A DNA stretch of 64,000 nucleotides from Wenzhouxiangella marina (GTDB lineage: Bacteria; Pseudomonadota; Gammaproteobacteria; Xanthomonadales; Wenzhouxiangellaceae). Positions 17,516 through 28,312 of this stretch are shown piece after piece. Position 1 is the first letter of the stretch. Every line of letters starts with the position of its first letter. A program made the translations under genes and the position numbers. Below the pieces are notes generated by a model. It was given only the letters and a program-made list of their open reading frames with translations, was not told the origin of the DNA and did not search any database. The DNA lies in contig NZ_CP012154.1 of assembly GCF_001187785.1 (NCBI RefSeq), forward strand, positions 304,501 through 368,500, read 5' to 3'.

Positions 17516-19630
17516 ATGCTGCCCGCCCCGGTCCGGCAACTGCGCGACCTGCTCAACACCTATCTGGAGCCCGAGCAGGTCGCCCAGGTCCTGCGTGCCT
17601 ACGAAGTCGGCGAGGAGGCCCATCGCGGCCAGACCCGCCGTTCCGGAGAGCCCTACATCTTCCACCCGGTGGCGGTGGCTCAGATTCTGGCCGGCATGCG
17701 GATGGACCATCAGACCATCACGGCCGCCATCCTGCACGACACGGTCGAAGACACCCCCCTCGAGCACCAGGACCTGGCCCGCGAGTTCGGCGAGGAAGTC
17801 GCCAAGCTCGTCGACGGCGTCACCAAACTGGACAAGATGAAGTTCCGCACCCGGCGCGAGGCCGATGCGGAGAGCTTCCGCAAGCTGCTGCTGGCCATGA
17901 GCCGTGACCTCCGGGTCATCTTCATCAAGCTCGCCGATCGCCTGCACAACATGCGCACGATCGGCGCCATGTCGGCCGAGTCGCGCCGCCGGATCTCCTC
18001 CGAGACCCTCGACATCTATTCGCCGATCGCCGAGCGCCTGGGCATGAACGCGCTCAAGGAAGAGCTCGAGGAGCAGGGCTTCAAGAATCTCTACCCGCGT
18101 CGCTACCGCGTCATCAGCCAGCGCGTGGCGGCCGTGGCCGGCAATCGCCAGGAGGTGATCGACTCGATCACCGCCGAGCTGAAGAAGCGCCTGAGCGAAG
18201 CCGGCATTCCCTGCCGCGTGGAAGGCCGCACCAAGACGGCCTATTCGATCTACTGCAAGATGCGCGACAAGTCCCTGAGCTACGAGCAGGTCTCGGATCT
18301 GTTCGCGTTCCGCATCATCACCCACTCCGAGCCGCACTGCTACCAGGCCCTCGGCGTGGCGCACAGCCTGTACCGGCCCAAGCCGGGTAGCTTCAAGGAC
18401 TACATCGCCCTGCCCAAGCCGAACGGCTACCAGTCCCTGCACACGGTGCTCAATTCCACCTACGGCGTGCCGGTGGAAATCCAGATCCGCACCGAGGAGA
18501 TGGACCTGGTGGCCGAGAAGGGCGCGGCCGCACACTGGCTCTACAAGGCCACGCCGGACCGCTCGACCGCCGTTCGCGCCCGCGAGTGGCTGCTCAAACT
18601 GGTCGATACCCAGTATCGCTCGCCCGATTCGAGCGAGTTCATGGACACGGCCAAGGCCGAGCTGTTCCCGGACGAGATCTTCGTGTTCACGCCGCGCGGC
18701 AAGATCATCGATCTGAAGTCGGAGTCGACGGCGCTGGATTTTGCCTACGCCATCCACACCGACGTCGGCAACCAGGCCGTGGCCGCGAGGATCGACCAGC
18801 AGCGCCTGCCCCTGCGCACGCGCCTGGAGAACGGTCAGACCGTCGAGATCATCACCGACAAGTCGCACAAGCCCCTGCCGGAATGGCTGGAGTTCGTCGT
18901 GACGTCCAAGGCGCGGACGGCGATCCGTTCGCACCTGAAGAACCTCGAGCAGGCCGATTCCGTGGCGATCGGCGATCGCCTGCTCGACCAGGCGCTCATT
19001 CGCCGCGGTTCCTCGCTGGAGAAGATTTCCCAGCGCCGCATCGATCGCTACCTGGCCAAGCTCGGTCTGGAGCGCTTCGAGGACCTGCTGATCCGGATCG
19101 CGAGGGGCGACATGCTGGCGGGCATGGTGGCGCAGAAGTTGCTGCCGCTGACCCAGCGCCGCCGGGCCGAGGAAGACACGGTCACCACCCTGTCCGTCGG
19201 TGGCACCGAGGGCAGCGCGATCAGCTATGCGGCCTGCTGTCATCCGATTCCCGGTGATCCGGTCATGGGCTATCTGTCGCCGGGCAAGGGCATCGTGATC
19301 CATCGCCAGCGCTGCCCGAACGTGCCGGGCCTGTACAAGAACCACGCCGAACGCTGCATCGACGTGACCTGGGAACCGCTGACCCGCGGTCAGTTTCCGG
19401 TGCTGCTGAAACTGCTGACGGTCAACGGCCCGGGCGTGCTGGCCTCGGTCTCGACCACGCTCAGCCAGGTCGGCGCCAACATCGAGCGCGTCGAGCAGAA
19501 GGACGCCAATCAGGAAACGGCCACCCTGTTCTTCGTGCTCAGCGTGACCGACCGTGTCCAGCTGGCCCGCGTCATGCGTCGCCTGAAGCGCAACCCGAAC
19601 GTGATTCGCGTTTCCCGCGAAATGGCCTGA
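17516..19630 (+). CDS. spoT: Bifunctional (p)ppGpp synthetase/hydrolase SpoT
   Basis: 704 residues, the usual SpoT length. The HD hydrolase domain has [14 protein letters not shown] and the metal motif ILHDTVEDT near residues 71-79, followed by [11 protein letters not shown]. The synthetase domain contains [23 protein letters not shown] ([16 protein letters not shown]) follows, then a conserved-cysteine region [13 protein letters not shown] near residue 570 and a C-terminal ACT domain. The intact HD motif predicts hydrolase activity. Operon context gmk-rpoZ-spoT supports SpoT rather than RelA. The gene where trmH sits in E. coli is replaced by ridA here. Confidence 0.94.
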   Translation: MLPAPVRQLRDLLNTYLEPEQVAQVLRAYEVGEEAHRGQTRRSGEPYIFHPVAVAQILAGMRMDHQTITAAILHDTVEDTPLEHQDLAREFGEEVAKLVDGVTKLDKMKFRTRREADAESFRKLLLAMSRDLRVIFIKLADRLHNMRTIGAMSAESRRRISSETLDIYSPIAERLGMNALKEELEEQGFKNLYPRRYRVISQRVAAVAGNRQEVIDSITAELKKRLSEAGIPCRVEGRTKTAYSIYCKMRDKSLSYEQVSDLFAFRIITHSEPHCYQALGVAHSLYRPKPGSFKDYIALPKPNGYQSLHTVLNSTYGVPVEIQIRTEEMDLVAEKGAAAHWLYKATPDRSTAVRAREWLLKLVDTQYRSPDSSEFMDTAKAELFPDEIFVFTPRGKIIDLKSESTALDFAYAIHTDVGNQAVAARIDQQRLPLRTRLENGQTVEIITDKSHKPLPEWLEFVVTSKARTAIRSHLKNLEQADSVAIGDRLLDQALIRRGSSLEKISQRRIDRYLAKLGLERFEDLLIRIARGDMLAGMVAQKLLPLTQRRRAEEDTVTTLSVGGTEGSAISYAACCHPIPGDPVMGYLSPGKGIVIHRQRCPNVPGLYKNHAERCIDVTWEPLTRGQFPVLLKLLTVNGPGVLASVSTTLSQVGANIERVEQKDANQETATLFFVLSVTDRVQLARVMRRLKRNPNVIRVSREMA

Positions 19631-19727
19631 TGATTGCTATCCTGCCACGGCCTTCGCCGAGGCAGTAATGGCCGGGAAGGACCTCGGCCCAAGTCACTTA
19701 CCCATAGCGAAAGCGAGATCGAACTCC

Positions 19728-20129
19728 ATGGCCAAGACTCCGATCCACAGTCATGATGCCCCGGCCGCCATCGGCCCCTACTCCCAGGCGGTGCGCGCTG
19801 GCGACACGGTCTATCTCTCCGGTCAGATTCCGCTGGACCCGGCCGACGGCGAACTGATCACCGGTGAATTCGGTGATCGCTGTCGTCGCGTCTTCGACAA
19901 TCTCGCGGCCGTGGCCCGAGCCGCCGGCGGCAGCCTGGACGACATCGTCAAACTGAACGTCTTCCTGACCGATCTCGGTCGCTTCGCCGAAGTCAACGAG
20001 ATCATGGCCGGCTATTTCAGCGAGCCCTATCCTGCCCGAGCGGCGGTTCAGGTTGCCGCCCTGCCCAAGGGCGTGGACGTGGAAATGGATGCCGTGCTGG
20101 TCCTGTCCGAGGGCGGTGAGCGCGGCTGA
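19728..20129 (+). CDS. ridA: RidA family enamine/imine deaminase
   Basis: 133 residues starting at ATG 19728 ([22 protein letters not shown]). RidA proteins hydrolyse reactive 2-aminoacrylate and related imines from PLP enzymes. Signature segments: [24 protein letters not shown], the region [32 protein letters not shown], and [24 protein letters not shown], where the arginine of PARAAVQV binds the carboxylate. It overlaps the predicted recG start by 14 bases and lies about 100 bases after spoT. Confidence 0.92.
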   Translation: MAKTPIHSHDAPAAIGPYSQAVRAGDTVYLSGQIPLDPADGELITGEFGDRCRRVFDNLAAVARAAGGSLDDIVKLNVFLTDLGRFAEVNEIMAGYFSEPYPARAAVQVAALPKGVDVEMDAVLVLSEGGERG

Positions 20130-22191
20130 GCCGGAAACGGCGTCGGGGCGGCCGGTCACGGCGCTCGATGGCGTCGGTGAACGGGTTGCCTCCAGGCTGA
20201 AGGCCCTGGGCATCGAGCGCGAGCTCGATCTGCTCTTCCACCTGCCCCTGCGCTACGAGGATCGAACCCGGATCACGCCCCTGAACCGGGTGCGCAATGG
20301 CGTGACCGTGCAGGTCGAGGGGCAGGTCGTTCACCAGGAGATCCGCTTCGGTCGCCGCCGCATGCTGCTGGCGACCCTGGCCGACGACAGCGGCCAGATC
20401 ATCCTGCGCTTCTTCCGCTTCTATCCCAGTCAGCAGCGCCTGCTCAAGGAAGGGCAGTACCTGCGCTGCTTCGGTGAGGCGCGCTTCGGGCCCGAGGGCT
20501 TCGAGCTGATCCACCCCCAGTGCCAGGCCTTTCAGCCCGATCGCCCGCTGGAGCTGCCGGAATCGCTGACGCCGGTCTACCCCACCACCCAGGGCCTGGG
20601 CCAGGCCACCCTGCAGCGTCTCGTCGGCGATACCGTGGCCCGGCTCGAGCGTGCCGAGCTGAGCCTGGAGGATCCGCTGGCGGGCACTCTCGGCGGGCCC
20701 AGCCTGGCCTCGGCCCTGATCACCGTGCACGGGCCCGCAGCAAGCGATGACCTGAACGCCTTGATCGAGGGTGATCACCCGGCGGTGCAGCGCCTGGCGC
20801 TCGAGGAACTGACCGCCCATCACCTGGCTCTGGCGCGTCTGAATCGGGCCCGGGCCCGGCAGCGGGCGCCGAAGCTGGTCGACGAGCGGCGGCTGGTGCC
20901 GGCATTGCTGGCGCAGCTGCCCTTCGAGCCGACGGGGGCTCAGGACCGGGTCATGGCCGAGATTGCCCAGGACCTGGCTCGAACGCGGCCGATGCGGCGA
21001 CTGGTCCAGGGCGACGTCGGCTCGGGCAAGACAGTGGTGGCGGCCGCGGCCCTGGTGACCGCCGCTTCGTCGGGTCGCCAGGCGGCGATCGTGGCGCCGA
21101 CGGAGATTCTCGCCGAACAGCACTACCAGAACCTGAAGCCCTGGCTGGATGCCCTGGGCCTGGAATCGGTCTGGCTGGCCGGCAAGGTCAAGGGCAAGGC
21201 GCGCCAGGCCGCGCTGGAGGCCTTGAAGACTTCAGCCGACATCGCCATCGGCACCCACGCCCTGTTTCAGGACGCGGTGGCCTTTCGTGACCTCGGGCTG
21301 GTCATCGTCGATGAGCAGCACCGTTTCGGGGTGCATCAGCGCCTGGCCCTGGCGGCGAAGGGCCAGCGGGGCCAGCGGCTGCCCCATCAGCTGGTGATGA
21401 CGGCCACGCCGATCCCCCGCACCCTGGCGATGACGGCCTATGCCGGTCTGGACATTTCGGTGATCGACGAACTGCCGCCGGGGCGCAAGCCGGTGACCAC
21501 CGTGGCGGCCAGCCAGCAGCGCCGCGAGCAGGTGGTCGAGCGCCTGCGACACGCCCTTGGCCAGGGGCGACAGGCCTATTGGGTCTGCCCCTTGATCGAG
21601 GAATCCGAAGTGCTCGAGGCCGAAGCCGCCGAGACCCGATCGAAGGAGCTTGCGCGCGTATTGCCCGAGTTCAGGGTCGGGCTGATCCATGGCCGAATGA
21701 AGCCGGTCGAGAAGCAGGCGATCATGGCCGAATTCAGCGCGGGGGAGATCGATCTGCTGGTCGCCACGACCGTGATCGAAGTGGGTGTCGATGTGCCCAA
21801 TGCCAGCGTGATGATCATCGAGAACGCGGAGCGTCTCGGCCTGTCCCAGCTGCACCAGCTACGCGGCCGGGTCGGGCGGGGCAGTGACCAGGCCAGCTGC
21901 GTGCTGCTCTACAAGCCGCCCCTGGGGCCGATGGCCGAGGCGCGCCTGGGCGTGATGCGCGAAACCACCGATGGCTTTCTCATCGCCGAGAAGGATCTGG
22001 AACTGCGCGGACCGGGCGAGGTCCTGGGCACCCGCCAGACGGGGATGCTGCGCTTTCGTGTCGCCGACCTCGCGCGGGATGCTGAGCTGATCGAGCAGGT
22101 GGCCGATGTGGCCGCCGGCCTCGATGCCGAGGCCGGCGAAACACTCATCCAGCGCTGGATCGGCGCCGCCGAACAGTTCGTTGACGTCTGA
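20116..22191 (+). CDS. recG: ATP-dependent DNA helicase RecG
   Basis: 691 residues from a GTG at 20116, chosen because it gives the family length and lies inside the ridA 3' end; the true start could be a few codons different. An N-terminal wedge/OB region begins [18 protein letters not shown]. Helicase motifs are GDVGSGKT near residue 300, DEQHRFG near 398, [29 protein letters not shown], and C-terminal [34 protein letters not shown]. RecG remodels stalled forks and Holliday junctions. It closes the gmk-rpoZ-spoT-ridA-recG series. Confidence 0.94.
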   Translation: MSAAEPETASGRPVTALDGVGERVASRLKALGIERELDLLFHLPLRYEDRTRITPLNRVRNGVTVQVEGQVVHQEIRFGRRRMLLATLADDSGQIILRFFRFYPSQQRLLKEGQYLRCFGEARFGPEGFELIHPQCQAFQPDRPLELPESLTPVYPTTQGLGQATLQRLVGDTVARLERAELSLEDPLAGTLGGPSLASALITVHGPAASDDLNALIEGDHPAVQRLALEELTAHHLALARLNRARARQRAPKLVDERRLVPALLAQLPFEPTGAQDRVMAEIAQDLARTRPMRRLVQGDVGSGKTVVAAAALVTAASSGRQAAIVAPTEILAEQHYQNLKPWLDALGLESVWLAGKVKGKARQAALEALKTSADIAIGTHALFQDAVAFRDLGLVIVDEQHRFGVHQRLALAAKGQRGQRLPHQLVMTATPIPRTLAMTAYAGLDISVIDELPPGRKPVTTVAASQQRREQVVERLRHALGQGRQAYWVCPLIEESEVLEAEAAETRSKELARVLPEFRVGLIHGRMKPVEKQAIMAEFSAGEIDLLVATTVIEVGVDVPNASVMIIENAERLGLSQLHQLRGRVGRGSDQASCVLLYKPPLGPMAEARLGVMRETTDGFLIAEKDLELRGPGEVLGTRQTGMLRFRVADLARDAELIEQVADVAAGLDAEAGETLIQRWIGAAEQFVDV

Positions 22192-23688
22192 TCACTCGCC
22201 CTGGCCGAGGGAGAAGCCCGGGACGCCGTCGAAGGCGTAGAGCTGCTCGGTCTTGATGAAGTCCAGGCCGGCGTCCGCGAAACGCTGCAGCAGGGCAATG
22301 ACGTCCTTGTGCTCGATGGTCTGCCCGTCCTCGGCGCGGAAGCGGCAGCGCCAGTGATCGGTGCAGCGGGTTTCCGGCAGTCCCTCCGGAAACACCTTCA
22401 CGCCGCGGTTGGTGATCAGGCTGAGGCGGACCGGCAGGCCCTCGTCCAGGGCTCTGACCTGCTCGCCGAGCACCTTCGGATCGCGGTCGGCCTGGTCCCA
22501 GTCGAGGAACACGTCCACACCGATCAGGGTCTTCTCGGCGCGCGCCGGTTCAGGCCAGCTCGACTTCACGTTCGGCCAGGCGGTCGCTTCGGCCTGACGC
22601 GCGGCCTCGCTCGATTCGTCGAGGCGTTCGATGACCGCGTCGGCGAAGGCGCGCGTGCCGAGGCGCTCGCGGCTGTGGCCCGGTCGGTGGATGTCGGCGG
22701 TGTGCAGGCCGTCGGCCAGGGTGGCGGTCCAGGCGGCGAAGACGCGGTTGGCGGTTTCGCCATCACCGATGTAGCGCAGCATCTCGATGGCCGCGAGCAG
22801 CAGGCCCGAGGGATTGGCCAGGTCCTGGCCGGCGATGTCCGGAGCCGAGCCATGCACGGCCTCGAACATGGCGATGCCTTCGCCGATGTTCGCCGAGCCA
22901 CCGAGGCCGACGGAGCCGGTGATCTGTGCAGCCACGTCGGAGATGATGTCACCGTAGAGGTTGGGCGCGACGATGACGTCGAAGCGTTCCGGACGATCCG
23001 CCAGCAGCGCGGTGCCGATGTCGATGATCATGTGGCCGGACTCGATGTCCGGGTACTCTTCGGCCACGCGGTCGAAGATCCGATGGAACAGGCCATCGGT
23101 GAGTTTCATGATGTTGTCCTTGGAGAAGCAGTCGACGCGCTTGCGACCCTGCGCCCGTGCCAGTTCGAAGGCATAGCGGATCAGGCGCTCCGAGCCGGGC
23201 GAGGAGATCAGTTTCAGGCACTGGGTGACCTCGTTGGTCTGGCGGTGCTCGATGCCGGCGTAGGTGTCTTCCTCGTTCTCGCGCACGATCAGCACATCCA
23301 TGTCCGGATGGCGCGTCTCGATCCAGGGGTGCCAGGCGCGGCACGGCCGGACGTTGGCGAACAGACCCAGGGCCTTGCGGAGGGTGACGTTGAGGCTCTT
23401 GTAGCCGCCGCCCTGCGGGGTGGTGATCGGCCCCTTCAGGAGCACGCCGTGCTTGCGGATCACGTCCCAGGCTTCGGCCGGGATGCCCGAGCTGACGCCA
23501 TCCAGATAGCAGCGCTCGCCCATGGTCACGGGGACGAAGCGCACGCGCGCACCGGCTGCATCGAGAATGCGGCAGACGGCGTCGGTGATTTCGGGGCCGA
23601 TGCCATCGCCCTGTGCGAGAGCGACGTCGACGGGCTGGGTGAGCTTCGAAGCGGGCTGGGGTCGGCGGTCGTGATCGGGGCGGTACAT
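22192..23688 (-). CDS. icd: Type II isocitrate dehydrogenase with C-terminal extension
   Basis: 498 residues from ATG 23688, preceded by AGGAG six bases upstream. The first 350 residues are an isocitrate/isopropylmalate dehydrogenase fold: ALAQGDGIGPEITDAV, LGLFANVRPCRAW, VLIVRENEEDTYAGIEHRQT, and LYGDIISDVAAQITGSVGLGGSANIG with the metal-binding aspartates. About 125 C-terminal residues resemble the extra domain of Rickettsia/Thermus-type enzymes. The cofactor loop reads FEAVHGSAPDIAGQDLANP; Asp-Ile at the positions that are Lys-Tyr in NADP enzymes suggests NAD preference. It is divergent from a LysR gene and near gltA, consistent with TCA-cycle function. The stop abuts recG. Confidence 0.85.
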   Translation of the reverse strand: MYRPDHDRRPQPASKLTQPVDVALAQGDGIGPEITDAVCRILDAAGARVRFVPVTMGERCYLDGVSSGIPAEAWDVIRKHGVLLKGPITTPQGGGYKSLNVTLRKALGLFANVRPCRAWHPWIETRHPDMDVLIVRENEEDTYAGIEHRQTNEVTQCLKLISSPGSERLIRYAFELARAQGRKRVDCFSKDNIMKLTDGLFHRIFDRVAEEYPDIESGHMIIDIGTALLADRPERFDVIVAPNLYGDIISDVAAQITGSVGLGGSANIGEGIAMFEAVHGSAPDIAGQDLANPSGLLLAAIEMLRYIGDGETANRVFAAWTATLADGLHTADIHRPGHSRERLGTRAFADAVIERLDESSEAARQAEATAWPNVKSSWPEPARAEKTLIGVDVFLDWDQADRDPKVLGEQVRALDEGLPVRLSLITNRGVKVFPEGLPETRCTDHWRCRFRAEDGQTIEHKDVIALLQRFADAGLDFIKTEQLYAFDGVPGFSLGQGE

Positions 23689-23741
23689 GAAGAACTCCTG
23701 GTGTGTCGAGGCGGGCGCCACTCTACCTGCGCCGATGAATA

Positions 23742-23785
23742 AGATAAAGTTAAAATCTATTGTCCTTTGCATAGATAAAGATCTA
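23742..23785. promoter_or_regulatory. AT-rich divergent control region with inverted repeats
   Basis: Between icd and the LysR gene an AT-rich stretch contrasts with the GC-rich surroundings. It contains TAGAT-AAAG-ATCTA at 23772-23785 (perfect 5-bp inverted repeat) and a looser AGAT...ATCT pair at 23742-23758. LysR-type regulators bind such dyads between divergent genes, so this is the likely binding site of the neighbouring regulator. Promoter elements are not resolved. Confidence 0.5.
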
Positions 23786-23802
23786 ATCAACCAGGCGCAT
23801 CG

Positions 23803-24786
23803 ATGAAACCGACCCTGCATCAGCTCCGGATCCTCCAGGTCGTCGCCGACGAGGGTTCGATCGCGGCGGCCGCCCGGAGGCTCCACCTGACTCCGCCCAC
23901 CCTGTCGATCCAGCTCGGGCAGCTGGCCGAGGCCCTGGGCATGCCCCTGCACCGGGTCAGTGGCCGGCGCCTGCAGCTGACCGAGGCGGGGCAGGATGCC
24001 CTGGAGGCCGCCCGTCGCATCGACGCCGAACTCAAGCGCCTCGATCAGCGCCTGGCGGCCCGGCGTGGCATCGAACGAGGGCGCCTTCGCATCGCCGCCG
24101 TCTCGACGGCCGAGTACGTCCTGCCGAGTCTGCTCGGTCGATTCCGTACCGCGCATCCCGGCATCGAAGCCAGCCTGACGATCCTGCCGCGCGATCGCCT
24201 GATCGAGCGCCTGAACGAAGGGCGGGACGATGGCTATCTGATGACCCGCCCGCCCGCCTCGGAGCGTCTTCGCATCGAGACCGTCGGCCTCAATCCCCTG
24301 GTGATGATCGCGGCGCCCGACCATCCCTGGGCAAGGCAGCCCGAACTCGCCTTCTCGGCCGTCACCGAGGCCAGCTTCGTCGTTCGCGAACCCGGTTCCG
24401 GCACTCGACTCTGGACCGCCGACTGGCTGGCTCGCTTCGGTGCCGAACTTCAGCCGGCGCTGGAGCTGGGCAGCAACGAGGCGATCAAGCAGGCGGTCAT
24501 GGCCGGCCACGGCCTGGCCGTGATTTCCCTGCACGCCGTGACCCTCGAACTCGAGGCCGGGCGTCTGACCCTGCTGCGCGTGCCGCACTTCCCGGCACCG
24601 GTCCGCTGGTCACTGGTTCAGGGCCGTGGGGTGGAACCCACGCCGGCGGCGCTGGCCTTCCGGGACCACCTGCACGATCAGTTCCCGGCCCTGGACGCCA
24701 CCATGCACGAGGTCCTTGCCCGTCACGGCCTGGCGTTCCCCGAGGATGCCTTGACCGAACCCAGCGAAGTCGACGCTGCGCGCTGA
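23803..24786 (+). CDS. LysR-family transcriptional regulator (CbbR-like)
   Basis: 327 residues. The N-terminal winged helix-turn-helix reads LHQLRILQVVADEGSIAAAARRLHLTPPTLSIQLGQLAEALGMPLHRV, followed by a linker helix and a LysR substrate-binding domain (GRLRIAAVSTAEYVLPSLLGRFRTAHPGIEASL; VREPGSGTR). The HTH is of the CbbR/CysB-like sort, but this does not define the ligand. It is divergent from isocitrate dehydrogenase, with an AT-rich operator-like gap of 114 bases, so control of icd and of itself is the natural hypothesis. A metabolite of the TCA cycle could be the effector; that is inference. Confidence 0.88.
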   Translation: MKPTLHQLRILQVVADEGSIAAAARRLHLTPPTLSIQLGQLAEALGMPLHRVSGRRLQLTEAGQDALEAARRIDAELKRLDQRLAARRGIERGRLRIAAVSTAEYVLPSLLGRFRTAHPGIEASLTILPRDRLIERLNEGRDDGYLMTRPPASERLRIETVGLNPLVMIAAPDHPWARQPELAFSAVTEASFVVREPGSGTRLWTADWLARFGAELQPALELGSNEAIKQAVMAGHGLAVISLHAVTLELEAGRLTLLRVPHFPAPVRWSLVQGRGVEPTPAALAFRDHLHDQFPALDATMHEVLARHGLAFPEDALTEPSEVDAAR

Positions 24787-24882
24787 TCGCTTTCATCGAA
24801 AGCACGGATGCGCCGGGCGAACGGCCTTGGCATACTGGGCAAGAGGGACAGAAAGGGCTGACGATCGAGTCCGGAGGAGCCA

Positions 24883-25719
24883 ATGAACGAGCCAGCGAAG
24901 CAAGCCCGCCCGCCGGAGGAGTTGCCGATGGCGGCGCCCTGCCGGCGGCTGCCGACGAGAGCACCGCTGGACTGGCTCGCGCGCGGCTGGGTGGATCTGC
25001 GCCGCGCACCTCGTCAGAGCCTGAGCTGGGGAGCCGTCGTACTGGCGCTCAGCTACCTGATCACGGCGGCGACCTGGCGCTGGGGCAATCTCGGCCTGTA
25101 CCTGGGCCTGGTCAGCGGCTTCGTCTTCATCGGCCCCTGGCTGGCGATGACCCTGTACGCCATCAGCCGACGCCTGGAGCTGGACCGTGGCGTCAGCCTG
25201 AGGCGAAGCATCGCCGATGCGGGTCAGTCGATCCGCGGCGCCATGGTCTTCGCCGTCATCCTGATCATCGTGCTGCTGGTCTGGGCCCGGGCGGCCAACA
25301 CCCTGTACATCTTCTTTCCGGCCCTGGCGAATCCCGGTTGGCGGGATCTGCTTCTGTTCCTGACCGTCGGCAGCGCGGTCGGCGCGGTGTTCTCGGCGGT
25401 GGTGTTCGCGGTCTCGGCCTTTTCCCTGCCGATGCTGATGGACCGGCGCGCCGACGCGGTAACGGCGGTGATCACCAGCATCAACGCGGTGCTGCGCAAC
25501 AAGCGCACGATGCTGCTCTGGGCGGCGATCATCGTGAGCTGCGTGCTGTTGGGCGCGGCAACGGCCTGGCTCGGCTTCCTGATCCTGATCCCGCTGCTGG
25601 GGCATGCCACCTGGCACGCCTATCGGGACACGATCGATGCCTCGGAATGGCCCGCCCGTCCACCGGTGGACTTCAAGGCCCGTGAGCAGGCTGTCATGCA
25701 GAAAAAGCGGGACTTGTGA
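24883..25719 (+). CDS. DUF2189 integral membrane protein
   Basis: 278 residues with about six transmembrane segments. Segments WLARGWVDLRRAPRQSLSWGAVVLALSYLI, FVFIGPWLAMTLYAISRRLE and a C-terminal LLGHATWHAYRDTI match the DUF2189 family of proteobacterial membrane proteins of unknown function. A GGAGGAG ribosome site precedes the ATG. It lies between the LysR regulator and gltA with gaps of 96 and 114 bases; whether it shares their transcript is unclear. I cannot assign a function; the family is often found near respiratory or central metabolism genes. Confidence 0.8.
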   Translation: MNEPAKQARPPEELPMAAPCRRLPTRAPLDWLARGWVDLRRAPRQSLSWGAVVLALSYLITAATWRWGNLGLYLGLVSGFVFIGPWLAMTLYAISRRLELDRGVSLRRSIADAGQSIRGAMVFAVILIIVLLVWARAANTLYIFFPALANPGWRDLLLFLTVGSAVGAVFSAVVFAVSAFSLPMLMDRRADAVTAVITSINAVLRNKRTMLLWAAIIVSCVLLGAATAWLGFLILIPLLGHATWHAYRDTIDASEWPARPPVDFKAREQAVMQKKRDL

Positions 25720-25833
25720 GATACTAGGGGGCTCCATACGGCTTCGTACAGGGCCGCGCGCCGAAAACCGGTGCCCGCGGCGGCCGCGATGCCCCGACAG
25801 AACCAACCGATTGCACTGCTGAGGAGACCAACG

Positions 25834-27123
<1,290 letters not shown>

Positions 27124-27150
27124 TCCCGTTCAGCGAACCGAGACAGGAAA

Positions 27151-27180
27151 ACGCCCCCGCCATCGGTCGGGGGCGTTTTT
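27151..27180 (+). terminator. Intrinsic terminator after gltA
   Basis: ACGCCCCC (27151-27158) pairs with GGGGGCGT (27169-27176) around a 10-base loop and is followed by a T-run. It lies 27 bases after the gltA stop. Confidence 0.9.
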
Positions 27181-27265
27181 CGTTGCGGCCGGCCCGCAAC
27201 TTCGGTGGGATCCTCGATCGAGGCCTCTGGCCCCATCCACTCCGCGGTCGACCGGAGCCCCGACG

Positions 27266-27371
27266 GTAGGTCGGCCCCACGTGGCCGACGGTCCATGTCT
27301 CAGGAATCTCCACCAACCCGACGGCGCAATGCCGCCGCCATCGCATGGAACCCGACGCACGCATATCGCAG
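27266..27371 (+). repeat. GTAG-headed REP-like unit, type I, solitary
   Basis: GTAG head, GTCGGCC / GGCCGAC stem around CCACGT-like loop bases, GGTCCATG, then a tail with ACCCGACGG and ACCCGACGC and a CGCATATCGCAG end. It lies between the gltA terminator and the end of the convergent SDR gene. Confidence 0.78.
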
Positions 27372-27414
27372 CCGCCGCCGGCAATTCGACAGGACACCGG
27401 ACCCACCCGCATCC

Positions 27415-28236
27415 CTACAGGAACAGATCCGGCAACAAGCGCTCCCCCGGCTTGACCGCGTAGTGCTCCAGATCGGTCACGCCGGCGCGCGCCAGGGCCT
27501 CCTCGTCGATCATGAATTCACCGGTGAGCTCCGATGAGGGCTGGCTGAGCATCCAGTGGGCCGCGTCGGCCATGATCTCCGGCCTGCGGCAGTTCTCGGG
27601 TCTGACCGCGCCCCCGAGCATGGCCAGGGCGGCGGTGGCGATGACGGTCTTCGGCCACAGCGCGTTGACCGCGATGCCCTCGGAGCGGAATTCTTCCGCC
27701 ATGCCGAGCGCGCACTGGCTCATGCCGTACTTGGCCATGGTGTAGGCCACGTGCGGGGCGAACCACTTCGGGTCCATGTTCAACGGCGGCGACAGGTTGA
27801 GGATGTGCGGATTCTTTGCCTGGCGCAGGTAGGGAAGGGCGGCCTGCGAGCAGACGAAGGTGCCCCGCACGTTGACACCGAACATCAGATCGAAGCGCTT
27901 CATCGGCACCTCCGGAGTCGGTGCGAGGTAGATCGCCGAGGCATTGTTGACCAGGATGTCGATGCCGCCGAAGTGCTCGGCCGCCTTCGCCATGGCCTCG
28001 TTGACGGCCTGGTCGTCGCGGATGTCGAGCTTGATGGCCAGTGCCTGCCCGCCGGCGGCCTCGACTTCGGCCGCGGCGTCGTGAATGGTGCCGGGCAGTT
28101 TCGGGTGCTTGCGATCACTCTTGGCGGCAATGACGACGTTGGCGCCGTCGGCAGCGGCCCGAAGCGCGATCGCCTTGCCGATGCCACGCGATGCACCGGT
28201 GATGAACAGGGTCTTGCCCTCGAGAGGCTGGCTCAT
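27415..28236 (-). CDS. Short-chain dehydrogenase, HSDL2-like
   Basis: 273 residues from ATG 28236 (MSQPLEGKTLFITGASRGIGKAIA). The Rossmann motif TGASRGIG binds NAD(P); NNAS (ILVNNASAI) and a YxxxK pair (AYTMAKYG) are present. The segment DRKHPKLPGTIHDAAAEVEAAGG and the GVNVRGTFVCSQAALPYL region match the hydroxysteroid dehydrogenase-like 2 branch of SDRs. The usual catalytic Ser region reads ILNLSPPLNM, as in that branch. Substrate is unknown. It is divergent from the DedA/PAP2 gene and has the solitary repeat at its 3' side. Confidence 0.85.
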   Translation of the reverse strand: MSQPLEGKTLFITGASRGIGKAIALRAAADGANVVIAAKSDRKHPKLPGTIHDAAAEVEAAGGQALAIKLDIRDDQAVNEAMAKAAEHFGGIDILVNNASAIYLAPTPEVPMKRFDLMFGVNVRGTFVCSQAALPYLRQAKNPHILNLSPPLNMDPKWFAPHVAYTMAKYGMSQCALGMAEEFRSEGIAVNALWPKTVIATAALAMLGGAVRPENCRRPEIMADAAHWMLSQPSSELTGEFMIDEEALARAGVTDLEHYAVKPGERLLPDLFL

Positions 28237-28312
28237 GTCGAAGCTCCGTCGTGAGGTATGGGGGTATCCTACCCGGATCATGGAGACGTCGGTCGGGGAT
28301 CAGCGGTGAGTC

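Noticed and set aside
17480-19345. 621-codon open frame on the minus strand opposite spoT
   Set aside because: It lies entirely across spoT, which has full domain support. High GC leaves few stops in the opposite frame; the translation has no recognisable domain.
22192-24588. 798-codon version of the isocitrate dehydrogenase
   Set aside because: The extra 300 N-terminal residues would overlap the LysR gene in antisense; the ATG at 23688 has a good ribosome site and starts the family fold.
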